A stretch of DNA of 64,000 nt from Pollutimonas thiosulfatoxidans (GTDB lineage: Bacteria; Pseudomonadota; Gammaproteobacteria; Burkholderiales; Burkholderiaceae_B): positions 2,914,001 through 2,978,000 of the forward strand of contig NZ_CP022987.1 of NCBI RefSeq assembly GCF_004022565.1, in the 5' to 3' direction. Below, in pieces: positions 44,996 through 52,328 of this stretch. The first letter of the stretch is position 1; each line of letters opens with the position of its first letter. The notes beneath the pieces are model-generated. The model saw only the letters and a program-made list of their open reading frames with translations. It made no database searches and was not told the origin of the DNA. Both the position numbers and the translations under genes were made by a program.

Positions 44996-46687
44996 ATGGA
45001 TATCCGACGCACCGTCCTCTGGATGATTTTCTCCCTCTCGCTCTTGCTGTTGTGGAACAACTGGCAAGTGCATAACGGCAAGCCCTCGCTATTTGGCGGC
45101 CCAACAGCGACGGAACCGGCAGAGCCAGCTACGTCTACGGCCGCGCCAGCCGACGCCACCGTTCCAACGGCTAGCGCCCCGGCCACCACCCCCAGCGCGC
45201 CCGCTGCCGATGGCAATGTTCCCGAGACCGGAACAGCCGCTGCGCCGACAACATCAGAGAAAATCAACGTCGCCACCGACGTCTACAAACTGACCTTCGA
45301 TACGCTGGGGGCACAACTGGTGAAGGCCGAGCTGGTGAACTACACCGCACCGGGCTCGGACACCGAACCCATGGTGTTGCTGGACAACTCCAACAGCTCG
45401 TTCTATGTGGCTCAAACAGGCATCATCGGTGCGCCCGCAGGGCTAAGCTTTCCCACGCATCTGACGCCTTATCGCCTGGTGGCTTCCACTAGCGAAGCCG
45501 ATGGCTCGCGCAAAATTTCCTTCGAAGCGCAGTCGGGCGACGTCAAGGTCGTCAAGACCTATACCGTGCACGAGGGCCGCTACGACATCGACGTTGACCA
45601 CCAGATCACCAACATGGGTAGCGAGCCAGTATCGCCATCGGTATACCTGCAACTGGTGCGCGATGGCAACGATCCGTCCGACTCCTCGTTTTTCTACAAT
45701 ACCTTTACCGGCCCGGCACTGTATTCAACAGAAGAAAACTTCCAGAAGATTTCCTTTTCGGATATCGACAAGGGCAAGGCCTCTTACGTGAAGCAAGCCG
45801 ATAATGGTTGGGTCGGCATCGTGCAACACTACTTTGCGGCCGCGTGGGTCCCGCCGGCAGGCAAGCCGCGGACAAACGAAGTCTTGCGCGTGTCGAACAA
45901 CGTATACGCCATACGCACTATCGAAGCGATTGGCGCCATACCCCCGGGCGAGAGCACCACGATCCACGCCGATCTGTGGGTGGGCCCGCAAGACCAGCAA
46001 GCCATGAGCGACCTGGCACCTGGGCTGGACCTGGTCGTCGACTATGGCTTCCTGACCATCATCTCCAAGCCCTTGTTCAAGCTGATGACCTGGCTGCATG
46101 CGGCGCTGGGCAACTGGGGCTGGACCATCGTGGCGCTTACGCTGCTGATCAAGTTGGTGTTCTATCCGCTATCGGCTGCCAGCTACCGTTCGATGGCCAA
46201 AATGAAACAGGTCACGCCTCGCCTGCAGGCCCTGCGCGAGAAGTTCGGCGGCGATAAAGCCAAGTTGAACGCCGCCATGATGGAAATGTACCGCACCGAA
46301 AAAATCAATCCGTTGGGAGGCTGCTTGCCCATGGTGGTACAGATTCCCGTCTTCATTGCGCTGTATTGGGTGCTGCTGGGCAGCGTGGAGATGCGCGGCG
46401 CGCCCTGGATACTCTGGATCCACGACTTGTCAGTGCGCGATCCGTGGTTCATTTTGCCCGCCTTCATGATGGCCACGATGTTCCTGCAGATCAAGCTGAA
46501 CCCCACGCCACCCGATCCCACCCAGGCCAAGATCATGATGGTGATGCCGCTGGTATTCGGCGGGATGATGTTCTTCTTCCCGGCTGGCCTGGTCTTGTAC
46601 TGGTGCGTCAATAACGCGGTCTCCATCGCACAACAGCGCTACATCATGTATCGCCTGGACAAGGAAACCGTAGCGGCTCGCCGCTAA
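44996..46687 (+). CDS. yidC: membrane protein insertase YidC
   Basis: 563 residues from the ATG at 44996 (MDIRRTVLWMIFSLSLLLLW). An N-terminal membrane anchor, an Ala/Pro/Thr-rich linker (about 30-85), the large periplasmic beta domain (90-330) and five C-terminal membrane segments with GGCLPMVVQIPVFIALYWVL and the hydrophilic-groove arginine region YRSMAKMKQVTPRLQALREK. It inserts membrane proteins alone or with SecYEG. A strong terminator follows at 46713, separating it from an alcohol dehydrogenase gene rather than mnmE directly. Confidence 0.96.
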   Translation: MDIRRTVLWMIFSLSLLLLWNNWQVHNGKPSLFGGPTATEPAEPATSTAAPADATVPTASAPATTPSAPAADGNVPETGTAAAPTTSEKINVATDVYKLTFDTLGAQLVKAELVNYTAPGSDTEPMVLLDNSNSSFYVAQTGIIGAPAGLSFPTHLTPYRLVASTSEADGSRKISFEAQSGDVKVVKTYTVHEGRYDIDVDHQITNMGSEPVSPSVYLQLVRDGNDPSDSSFFYNTFTGPALYSTEENFQKISFSDIDKGKASYVKQADNGWVGIVQHYFAAAWVPPAGKPRTNEVLRVSNNVYAIRTIEAIGAIPPGESTTIHADLWVGPQDQQAMSDLAPGLDLVVDYGFLTIISKPLFKLMTWLHAALGNWGWTIVALTLLIKLVFYPLSAASYRSMAKMKQVTPRLQALREKFGGDKAKLNAAMMEMYRTEKINPLGGCLPMVVQIPVFIALYWVLLGSVEMRGAPWILWIHDLSVRDPWFILPAFMMATMFLQIKLNPTPPDPTQAKIMMVMPLVFGGMMFFFPAGLVLYWCVNNAVSIAQQRYIMYRLDKETVAARR

Positions 46688-46712
46688 GGACCAAGCACCA
46701 CGGCTTGATGCA

Positions 46713-46737
46713 AACGCCCCCTCGTGGGGCGTTTTTT
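46713..46737 (+). terminator. Rho-independent terminator after yidC
   Basis: AACGCCCC (46713-46720), loop CTCGT, GGGGCGTT then TTTTT (to 46737). A strong GC stem with a T tract ends the rpmH-yidC transcript. Confidence 0.9.
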
Positions 46738-46824
46738 ATGCGCCACTGGGTAATTCCTGATGGCAAAAGGTTTAAGCCTAATGTAACTTCATAAACCCTG
46801 GCACGATTTGCCAAGGAGCCAATA

Positions 46825-47979
46825 TTGAATAACTTTGAATTCCGCACTGTCCCCTGCGTAGTGATGGAGGCCGGCATCACCAACCGGCTGGGCCAGGTGC
46901 TGCGCGACCGCTATACCGGGACGCAAGTTTGCCTGGTCACCGACCACTACCTACATACCTGCGGTGTACTGGATCAAGCCCTGGCCAGCATGGCGGCAGC
47001 CGGCTGGCAGGTACAGGTAATCGATGACGTTGTGGCCGACCCGCCCGAACACGTGGTGCTAGAGGCCGCCCGACAAGCTCGGGCCGTTGGGGCCGACCTG
47101 GTGGTTGGCCTGGGCGGCGGCTCGTCCATGGACGTTGCCAAGCTCCTGGCGGTCTTGCTGGGCAGCGACCAGCCACTGACCGACATGTATGGCATCGGCA
47201 AGGTCACCGGTGGGCGCCTGCCCCTGGTTCAAATACCCACCACCGCCGGTACCGGCTCGGAAGTCACTCCGGTTTCCATCGTCACCACCGGGGAGACCAC
47301 GAAATCCGGGGTGGTATCGCCCACGCTGTACGCCGATTTGGCCATCCTGGATGCCACGCTGACCCTCGGGCTACCCAGCCGATCCACCGCGGCAACAGGC
47401 ATCGACGCCATGGTCCATGCCATCGAAGCCTACACCAGCAAGAAACTCAAGAATCCCATTTCCGACATGCTGGCCATCAAGGCATTGCAACTGCTGTCGA
47501 CCAACATATTGACTGCCTGCCGCGACGGCCAGAACCTCGCTGCCCGCGAGGCCATGCTGTTGGGCGCAATGCTCGCTGGCCAGGCTTTCGCCAACGCACC
47601 GGTGGCCGCCGTCCATGCGCTGGCCTACCCCATAGGCGGCATCTTCCATGTGCCCCACGGCCTGTCCAACGCCTTGGTGTTGCCTCATGTATTGCGCTTC
47701 AACGCAGCAGCAGCCGCGCCGCTGTATGCGCAGCTTGCCGAGGTAATGGTTCCCGGGTGCGCCGGTAGCGACGAAGCCCGTACGATCACCCTGATATCAA
47801 CACTGGAAGACATTGCCGAAGCAACAGGCATCGAACGACAACTGCGCCAGGTCGGGGTACAAGAATCTGACCTGCGCCGCATGGCTCAAGACGCCATGAA
47901 GCAAACACGCTTGTTGGGCAATAACCCGCGCGAAGTCCACGAAGACGACGCCTACGACATTTACGCTGCGGCGCTCTAA
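46825..47979 (+). CDS. iron-containing (group III) alcohol dehydrogenase
   Basis: 384 residues starting at TTG 46825, with AAGGAG six bases upstream (46813-46818). The NAD(P) motif LVVGLGGGSSMDVAKLLAVL, the group III block VQIPTTAGTGSEVTP and the metal ligands in ATGIDAMVHAIEAYTS (Asp, His), AVHALAYPIGGIFHVPHGLS (two His) are complete. Members reduce aldehydes or oxidise alcohols, diols or 1,3-hydroxyacids; substrate unknown. It sits between yidC and mnmE, which are often neighbours, so it is probably an inserted cargo gene. It begins after the yidC terminator. Confidence 0.88.
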   Translation: MNNFEFRTVPCVVMEAGITNRLGQVLRDRYTGTQVCLVTDHYLHTCGVLDQALASMAAAGWQVQVIDDVVADPPEHVVLEAARQARAVGADLVVGLGGGSSMDVAKLLAVLLGSDQPLTDMYGIGKVTGGRLPLVQIPTTAGTGSEVTPVSIVTTGETTKSGVVSPTLYADLAILDATLTLGLPSRSTAATGIDAMVHAIEAYTSKKLKNPISDMLAIKALQLLSTNILTACRDGQNLAAREAMLLGAMLAGQAFANAPVAAVHALAYPIGGIFHVPHGLSNALVLPHVLRFNAAAAAPLYAQLAEVMVPGCAGSDEARTITLISTLEDIAEATGIERQLRQVGVQESDLRRMAQDAMKQTRLLGNNPREVHEDDAYDIYAAAL

Positions 47980-48062
47980 GGCCACAAAGCGCGATCACCG
48001 GGCAGGCGCTTGGTAAACTGCGTGCAACCTTCATCCACGCTGTTTATCAACGCCCCAGCCTC

Positions 48063-49436
48063 ATGACATTGCGCTCCCACGACCCGATCATCGCCATTGC
48101 CACTGCCCCGGGCCGCGGCGGTATCGGCATCGTCAGAATTTCAGGCAATAGCCTCCAGCCTTTGTTGGCAAGGTTGTTTTCCATGGAACTGAAAGCACGC
48201 CATGCCCATTACCTGCCTTTTGAAGATAATGAGGGCAAGGTCATCGATGCCGGCATAGCACTGTACTTTCCCGGCCCCAATTCCTATACGGGCGAAGATG
48301 TGCTCGAGCTGCAAGGGCATGGCGGACCCGCGGTCCTGCGGCGTTTACTGGCGCATTGCCTGCAAACGGGTCGCGATCTCGGCCTGCGCCATGCCGAGCC
48401 TGGCGAGTTCACGCAACGCGCCTTTCTTAACGAGCGGCTAGACCTCGCCCAAGCCGAAGCGGTGGCTGATCTGATCGACGCCTCATCCGAAGCGGCCGCG
48501 CGTAGCGCCATGGCGTCCTTGAGCGGTGACTTTTCCAACCGCATCAATGCCCTGGCTGAACGCATTATCCGCTTGCGCATGCTGGTAGAAGCGACACTGG
48601 ACTTTCCTGAAGAAGAGATCGACTTCCTCGAGAAGTACCAGGCCCGGGAAGGCTTGGCGGCCATTCGCCACGATGTGCAAGCCTTGTGCGCGCAAGCGCG
48701 CCAAGGCATGATTCTGCGCGACGGCTTGCACGTCGTACTTGCCGGCCAACCCAATGTCGGAAAATCCAGCCTGCTTAATGCGCTGGCCGGCGACGATATC
48801 GCCATCGTCACACCTATAGCCGGCACCACCCGCGACAAAGTCATACAGCAGATCCATATCGAAGGCGTACCCCTGCACATCGTCGACACCGCCGGTCTGC
48901 GCGAAACCGAAGATGCAGTAGAAAGCATCGGCATCGCGCGCACATGGGGCGAAATCGAGAAAGCCGACCTGATTGCCCATCTGCACGATGCCCGCCTGCC
49001 TAATGATGCGCTGGACAGCGCCATAACCGGTCGGCTGCCAGCGCGTACACCCATCCTGCAGGTGTTCAACAAGATCGACTTGCTCGAAGATGCTGCGCGC
49101 GCCCAGCTACTGTCGTCAGCGGCCGAATCCATCGGTATCTCGGCCAAGACCGGCGAAGGGCTGGATGTACTGCGGGCACGCTTGTTGGCTATTGCGGGTT
49201 GGAACCCCGGCGCCGAATCACCCTGGCTGGCAAGAGCTCGCCATCTGGACGCTCTGACCAATACAGAGTCGCACCTGCAGGCCGCTGACGAACATGCCAG
49301 CCGTAACGATCAAGTATTGGATCTGTTTGCAGAAGAGCTGCGCCTGGCACATGAACAGCTCAGTGCCATTACCGGCCAGTTCACCAGCGACGATTTACTG
49401 GGCGAAATCTTTTCCAGCTTTTGTATTGGCAAATAG
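48063..49436 (+). CDS. mnmE: tRNA modification GTPase MnmE (TrmE)
   Basis: 457 residues. N-terminal tetrahydrofolate-binding domain (TIAAIATAPGRGGIGIVRIS region, GPNSYTGEDVLELQGHGGP), helical domain, and the inserted G domain with GQPNVGKSSLLNAL, DTAGLRETED and the switch region GTTRDKVIQQIHIEGVPLHI. The C-terminal CIGK (F-C-I-G-K) is the catalytic cysteine motif. With MnmG it makes the 5-carboxymethylaminomethyl modification of tRNA wobble uridine. The mnmG gene is 4.7 kb away. Confidence 0.97.
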   Translation: MTLRSHDPIIAIATAPGRGGIGIVRISGNSLQPLLARLFSMELKARHAHYLPFEDNEGKVIDAGIALYFPGPNSYTGEDVLELQGHGGPAVLRRLLAHCLQTGRDLGLRHAEPGEFTQRAFLNERLDLAQAEAVADLIDASSEAAARSAMASLSGDFSNRINALAERIIRLRMLVEATLDFPEEEIDFLEKYQAREGLAAIRHDVQALCAQARQGMILRDGLHVVLAGQPNVGKSSLLNALAGDDIAIVTPIAGTTRDKVIQQIHIEGVPLHIVDTAGLRETEDAVESIGIARTWGEIEKADLIAHLHDARLPNDALDSAITGRLPARTPILQVFNKIDLLEDAARAQLLSSAAESIGISAKTGEGLDVLRARLLAIAGWNPGAESPWLARARHLDALTNTESHLQAADEHASRNDQVLDLFAEELRLAHEQLSAITGQFTSDDLLGEIFSSFCIGK

Positions 49437-49440
49437 CTTG

Positions 49441-49797
49441 TTATTCCGCATTGGCAGCCTGCATCAGGCACATGGACAGCTTGTCGAAATGCTTTAGTGC
49501 CGCCGGCGTAAGCGCTATTTGCTTGCGCCGCGCATCTTCAGTGTCGGCCAAGCGGATCCAGCCCTTCTCCCGCATGGACTTCAACCTTCCATGTATGGTC
49601 GCCGGCGAACCAAGCGCCTCCATGGCCATGACATCCCGAACCGATAAGCGACTGGGTTGCTGCGCCTTGCGCGCCACCAATGCCAATATGCGCTCTTCCA
49701 AAGGGTCCAAAGTAGGCAAGGCGGGCAACCCTCTTACAGCCTCCACCAAATTCAAGAACCGAAGATAAACATCCGCCGGGCGCGTCTTGTCAGTCAT
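49441..49797 (-). CDS. MarR-like winged-helix regulator
   Basis: 118 residues from the ATG at 49797 (MTDKTRPADVYLRFLNLVEA). The winged-helix part is SVRDVMAMEALGSPATIHGRLKSMREKGWI followed by DTEDARRKQIALTPAALKHF, MarR-like in plan. The in-frame upstream part (to 49893) overlaps the divergent membrane-protein gene and is not used. The stop is only four bases from the mnmE stop (convergent). The target is unknown; the divergent membrane protein is the obvious candidate. Confidence 0.72.
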   Translation of the reverse strand: MTDKTRPADVYLRFLNLVEAVRGLPALPTLDPLEERILALVARKAQQPSRLSVRDVMAMEALGSPATIHGRLKSMREKGWIRLADTEDARRKQIALTPAALKHFDKLSMCLMQAANAE

Positions 49798-49853
49798 AAG
49801 GTTATGATCCCGCTGGTACACGTGAGTGCGTCGTTTCTCATAGGACGATAGGC

Positions 49854-50402
49854 ATGAAGCCCCAGTTTGGATTGCAATTGGCCATGACGGCAACCACTGT
49901 CGTCACCTTTTTGTTCATGCTGATCTTGAACGAGTGGATATTTACGCGCTCTGAATTCGTGCGCGGCATCAATTGGATCTACCTGCCGGCGGGCGCAAGG
50001 TTGCTATGCACACTGCTCTTTGGTGGGGCCGGTGCCATTGGCATATTGATTGCATCATGGCTGACATGCGTGTTCTATTTTTTCCCGGATGATTTTATCA
50101 GGTCGGCCGTAGGTAGCGTCATTTCCGCCGGAGCCCCTTACCTGACTTATCTCTTTGCGCGACGCTACCTGGGCCTGCGAGGCTCGCTTAGCAATTTGAC
50201 CACCGGGCCGCTGCTGATATGTGTCTTTGCCTTTGCCATCGCTAACTCGGGTATGCATCATTTGTGGTTCTTGATGGAGGGCAGGCCTGCAAACTGGAGC
50301 GGAGCCCTGGTGATGTTGATTGGTGACCTCAATGGCAGTTTGCTGGTCTTGTATGCCATAAAGCTTGCGCTGTATTGCAAGGCGGCCCGTAAGCCTGCCT
50401 AG
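49854..50402 (+). CDS. polytopic membrane protein, possibly MASE1-like
   Basis: 182 residues with five or six predicted membrane segments (about 10-28, 45-65, 65-85, 90-110, 120-140, 150-172). Features include GINWIYLPAGARLLCTLLFG and LTCVFYFFPDDF. It resembles the sensory membrane domains found in front of GGDEF or kinase domains, but has no output domain. It is divergent from the MarR-like regulator and its end overlaps the next gene (minus strand) by four bases. I do not assign a function. Confidence 0.6.
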   Translation: MKPQFGLQLAMTATTVVTFLFMLILNEWIFTRSEFVRGINWIYLPAGARLLCTLLFGGAGAIGILIASWLTCVFYFFPDDFIRSAVGSVISAGAPYLTYLFARRYLGLRGSLSNLTTGPLLICVFAFAIANSGMHHLWFLMEGRPANWSGALVMLIGDLNGSLLVLYAIKLALYCKAARKPA

Positions 50403-50728
50403 GCTGACTTTTGCAGGGCGGCGGGAAAATCGTCGTATACATCCAGCGCATCCTGTAAGCGCTTGCGCAGCAAAAGCACTTGCTCGCCACGGTGTGGTCC
50501 CACTGACATAGCCAGCTCTTGCATGTGCTGTCCCATGATCTTCAGTTGCTCTCGTTCTTCGGTCGAGTAAGACACCATTGCGCTAGTGCCCAACACCTGA
50601 TTATTTGATTCTATTACTTTGATCATGGCCAGCCAGAACCCCAGTTGCACTTCTATGTGCTGCCGCAGTTCGGGGCTCCAGGAGTCTTCCAGTGAATCGC
50701 CTGCGACCGGCGTAGTCTTGTGTCCCAT
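50399..50728 (-). CDS. hypothetical soluble protein, 109 residues
   Basis: Begins MGHKTTPVAGDSLEDSW and is mostly alpha-helical by pattern (ELRQHIEVQLGFWLAMIKVI, EEREQLKIMGQHMQELAMSV). No cysteines and no membrane segment. I do not recognise a family. Its 5' side faces the first DnaA-box unit, so it may be origin-linked, but this is only location. The ATG at 50728 has a GAAGGTTAGCG ribosome-site-like sequence. Confidence 0.55.
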   Translation of the reverse strand: MGHKTTPVAGDSLEDSWSPELRQHIEVQLGFWLAMIKVIESNNQVLGTSAMVSYSTEEREQLKIMGQHMQELAMSVGPHRGEQVLLLRKRLQDALDVYDDFPAALQKSA

Positions 50729-50779
50729 CGCTAACCTTCTTTATAAATGCTTGTTTGTTATAGATTGTATAACGGATGT

Positions 50780-51005
50780 GCCTGTGGATAAGCACGGGGC
50801 TAGCGGCGGGGGATAAGCTGTGGAAGGAACGAGAACAACAGCGGCCCGGCAAGCAGGCCGAAATGTTATCCAGATTAGATCCACAGGAATAAGCTTGGCT
50901 ATGCACAAGGTCATAATTCTGCGTAGCCTTAGCCAGCAAGGGCTACAAGACTTATCCCTGTTATCCACAGACACCCATTATCAGTAGTCTTTATATATAT
51001 AAAAG
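50780..51005. other. oriC-like DnaA-box unit 1
   Basis: Gap between the hypothetical gene and the small Fic-associated gene, with DnaA boxes TGTGGATAA (50783-50791, perfect, minus orientation), TTATCCAGA (50866-50874, one mismatch), TTATCCCTG (50952-50960, weak) and TTATCCACA (50961-50969, perfect), then an AT-rich run near 50985-51005 (TTTATATATATAAAAG), suited to unwinding. The left border GCCTGTGGATAAGC (50780-50793) and the 21-base right border (50961-50981) recur in unit 2. Confidence 0.75.
50961..50981 (+). repeat. 21-bp direct repeat, copy 1 (origin unit border)
   Basis: Starts with the perfect DnaA box and is identical over 21 bases to 52159-52179; the next base differs and AGT then matches again. 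Copies are 1198 bases apart. Confidence 0.9.
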
Positions 51006-51061
51006 AATGAACAACAACTGATAGCGAAGCAGCGACGGTCCTTCCACAGTAGGAAAAGCAG

Positions 51062-51280
51062 ATGCTCTGCGGTACAATTGCATTTGTGTCTGAAGCAAAC
51101 CACTCAATGAAAACATCCACCGCAGGTGCTGCCCAAGCGCTTATACAAACTCGCATCATTCGTGCGGTAGCAAGCTCGACGGCAATCGAAACAGGGCAGC
51201 CTGTCAAAGACCTGGAAGCGCTGCTCAAGATGCAGTCCAGCAAGTTCCAGCAACTTAGCCTGGCCCCTGTTACTCCGTAA
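51062..51280 (+). CDS. small protein resembling a Fic antitoxin (FicA/VbhA/YhfG type)
   Basis: 72 residues from the ATG at 51062 (AGGA seven bases upstream) or 57 residues from the ATG at 51107 (MKTSTAGAAQALIQTRIIRA). Helical pattern with AVASSTAIETGQPVKDLEAL. The SxxxE core (S39 to E43) followed by P at E+4 has the same spacing as the inhibitory motif SxxxEG-x-x-P of class I Fic antitoxins (VbhA, YhfG); the usual Gly after Glu is Thr. It converges on the fic gene, overlapping its stop by 11 bases, whereas known antitoxins lie upstream in the same operon. Assignment is a hypothesis. Confidence 0.55.
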   Translation: MLCGTIAFVSEANHSMKTSTAGAAQALIQTRIIRAVASSTAIETGQPVKDLEALLKMQSSKFQQLSLAPVTP

Positions 51281-51908
51281 CAAGCCCTTGGTACGGACGC
51301 AGCGCTTGCTGCACCCATAGTTTCATCGATTCGTAATTGCGGCCCAGACCTTGCTGTATGGCCAACACGTAGCCCTTCCTGCCCGACTCCCAACTACTGT
51401 AGTCCAGCGGCCCATGGCCAGCCTGAGTGGCCATCACGTCTGCCAGCAATCGGCTTATTCTTCCGTTGCCTTCCCGAAAAGGGTGCATGAGAATAAATTC
51501 CACATGCGTCACCGCAATAGCTTCTATCAACTGGCCGGCATCGAAGCCCGTACACGGCGTCAGACCCTGCAAACACGTTCGGTCGAACTCTTCCATCAGG
51601 CGAGGCAACTGCGTGGCAGGCGCGAACGGAAAACCGTCCTTGGCCATGTTCACCGTCCGAACATGCCCTGCCCAGGCGTAGACGTTACCCAGCCAGCGCC
51701 GATGCCATTGTTGCAAGATGCCCGCCGAGATTCTTCCTTGGGGCAAATCGTGTTGCAGCACCGCGTCGTAAAGCTTTCTTAGCAACACAAGTTCTGCTTC
51801 GTCCATGTCTGCGGGCTCGACGATGCCTAGCTTGTTGGCCAGCACTCTGCCTCCAGAACCTGGCTGTAGCTGTCCTTGCGACCCGTAGACCTCGTAGCGA
51901 GTACTCAT
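51270..51908 (-). CDS. Fic domain protein (putative AMPylating toxin)
   Basis: 212 residues. The Fic active-site loop HPFREGNGRISR (142-153) matches HxFx(D/E)GNGRxxR exactly, so AMP transfer is expected. Other family parts are YAWAGHVRTVNMAKDGFPF (flap strand) and LIEAIAVTHVEFILMHPFRE (first part). No inhibitory SxxxE(G/N) motif is found in its own N- or C-terminus, so it should need an external class I-type antitoxin; a candidate converges at its 3' end. Start ATG preceded by AGGATGGCGGT. It sits between two origin-like DnaA-box units. Known Fic toxins AMPylate gyrase or topoisomerase IV; the target here is inferred only. Confidence 0.9.
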   Translation of the reverse strand: MSTRYEVYGSQGQLQPGSGGRVLANKLGIVEPADMDEAELVLLRKLYDAVLQHDLPQGRISAGILQQWHRRWLGNVYAWAGHVRTVNMAKDGFPFAPATQLPRLMEEFDRTCLQGLTPCTGFDAGQLIEAIAVTHVEFILMHPFREGNGRISRLLADVMATQAGHGPLDYSSWESGRKGYVLAIQQGLGRNYESMKLWVQQALRPYQGLVTE

Positions 51909-51974
51909 ACCGCCATCCTGTACAAATTATTACAAAATTTCGGGCTACTTCAGGTTTGCCGCTCGCCGCAGTCA

Positions 51975-52205
51975 GCCTGTGGATAAGCTCTATGAGAGCT
52001 GGATGTGTATAGGGTGTGGACGGTGCATGCACAAGTAGCCGATAACGATCGCGCCAAGAAGTTGTCCCGATTCCACCCACTGACACAAGCTGTGTTATCC
52101 ACTGGTCGAAATCCTATGCAAGTTATTGATTCTAAACATTAATATCAGGTTATTCTATTTATCCACAGACACCCATTATTAGTCATCTTCATAAATATAA
52201 AGAAC
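51975..52205. other. oriC-like DnaA-box unit 2
   Basis: The 420-base gap 51909-52328 holds boxes TGTGGATAA (51978-51986, perfect), TTATCCACT (52095-52103, one mismatch) and TTATCCACA (52159-52167, perfect), then AT-rich sequence (52180-52205). The left border GCCTGTGGATAAGC (51975-51988) and right border (52159-52179) copy unit 1 with spacing 184 versus 181 bases. Upstream of fic, TACAAATTATTACAAA-type half sites (51921-51936) may be its operator. Confidence 0.75.
52159..52179 (+). repeat. 21-bp direct repeat, copy 2 (origin unit border)
   Basis: Identical to 50961-50981. See copy 1. Confidence 0.9.
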
Positions 52206-52293
52206 ATGTATAACTGCAATGATCACCGGCCAGCTAAGCCCTCATCACAAAAAAAATACAGGGCTATACTGCGTTTGGTTCCTCAGCAAGCAA

Positions 52294-52318
52294 GAAAAAG
52301 GCCCGAGTCAGCGGGCCT
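52294..52318 (-). terminator. Rho-independent terminator after the methionine aminotransferase gene
   Basis: On the minus strand AGGCCCG (52318-52312), six-base loop, CGGGCCT (52305-52299) and a TTTT tract follow the stop at 52329. It isolates that gene from the origin-like unit. Confidence 0.88.
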
Positions 52319-52328
52319 GGGTCTTAGT

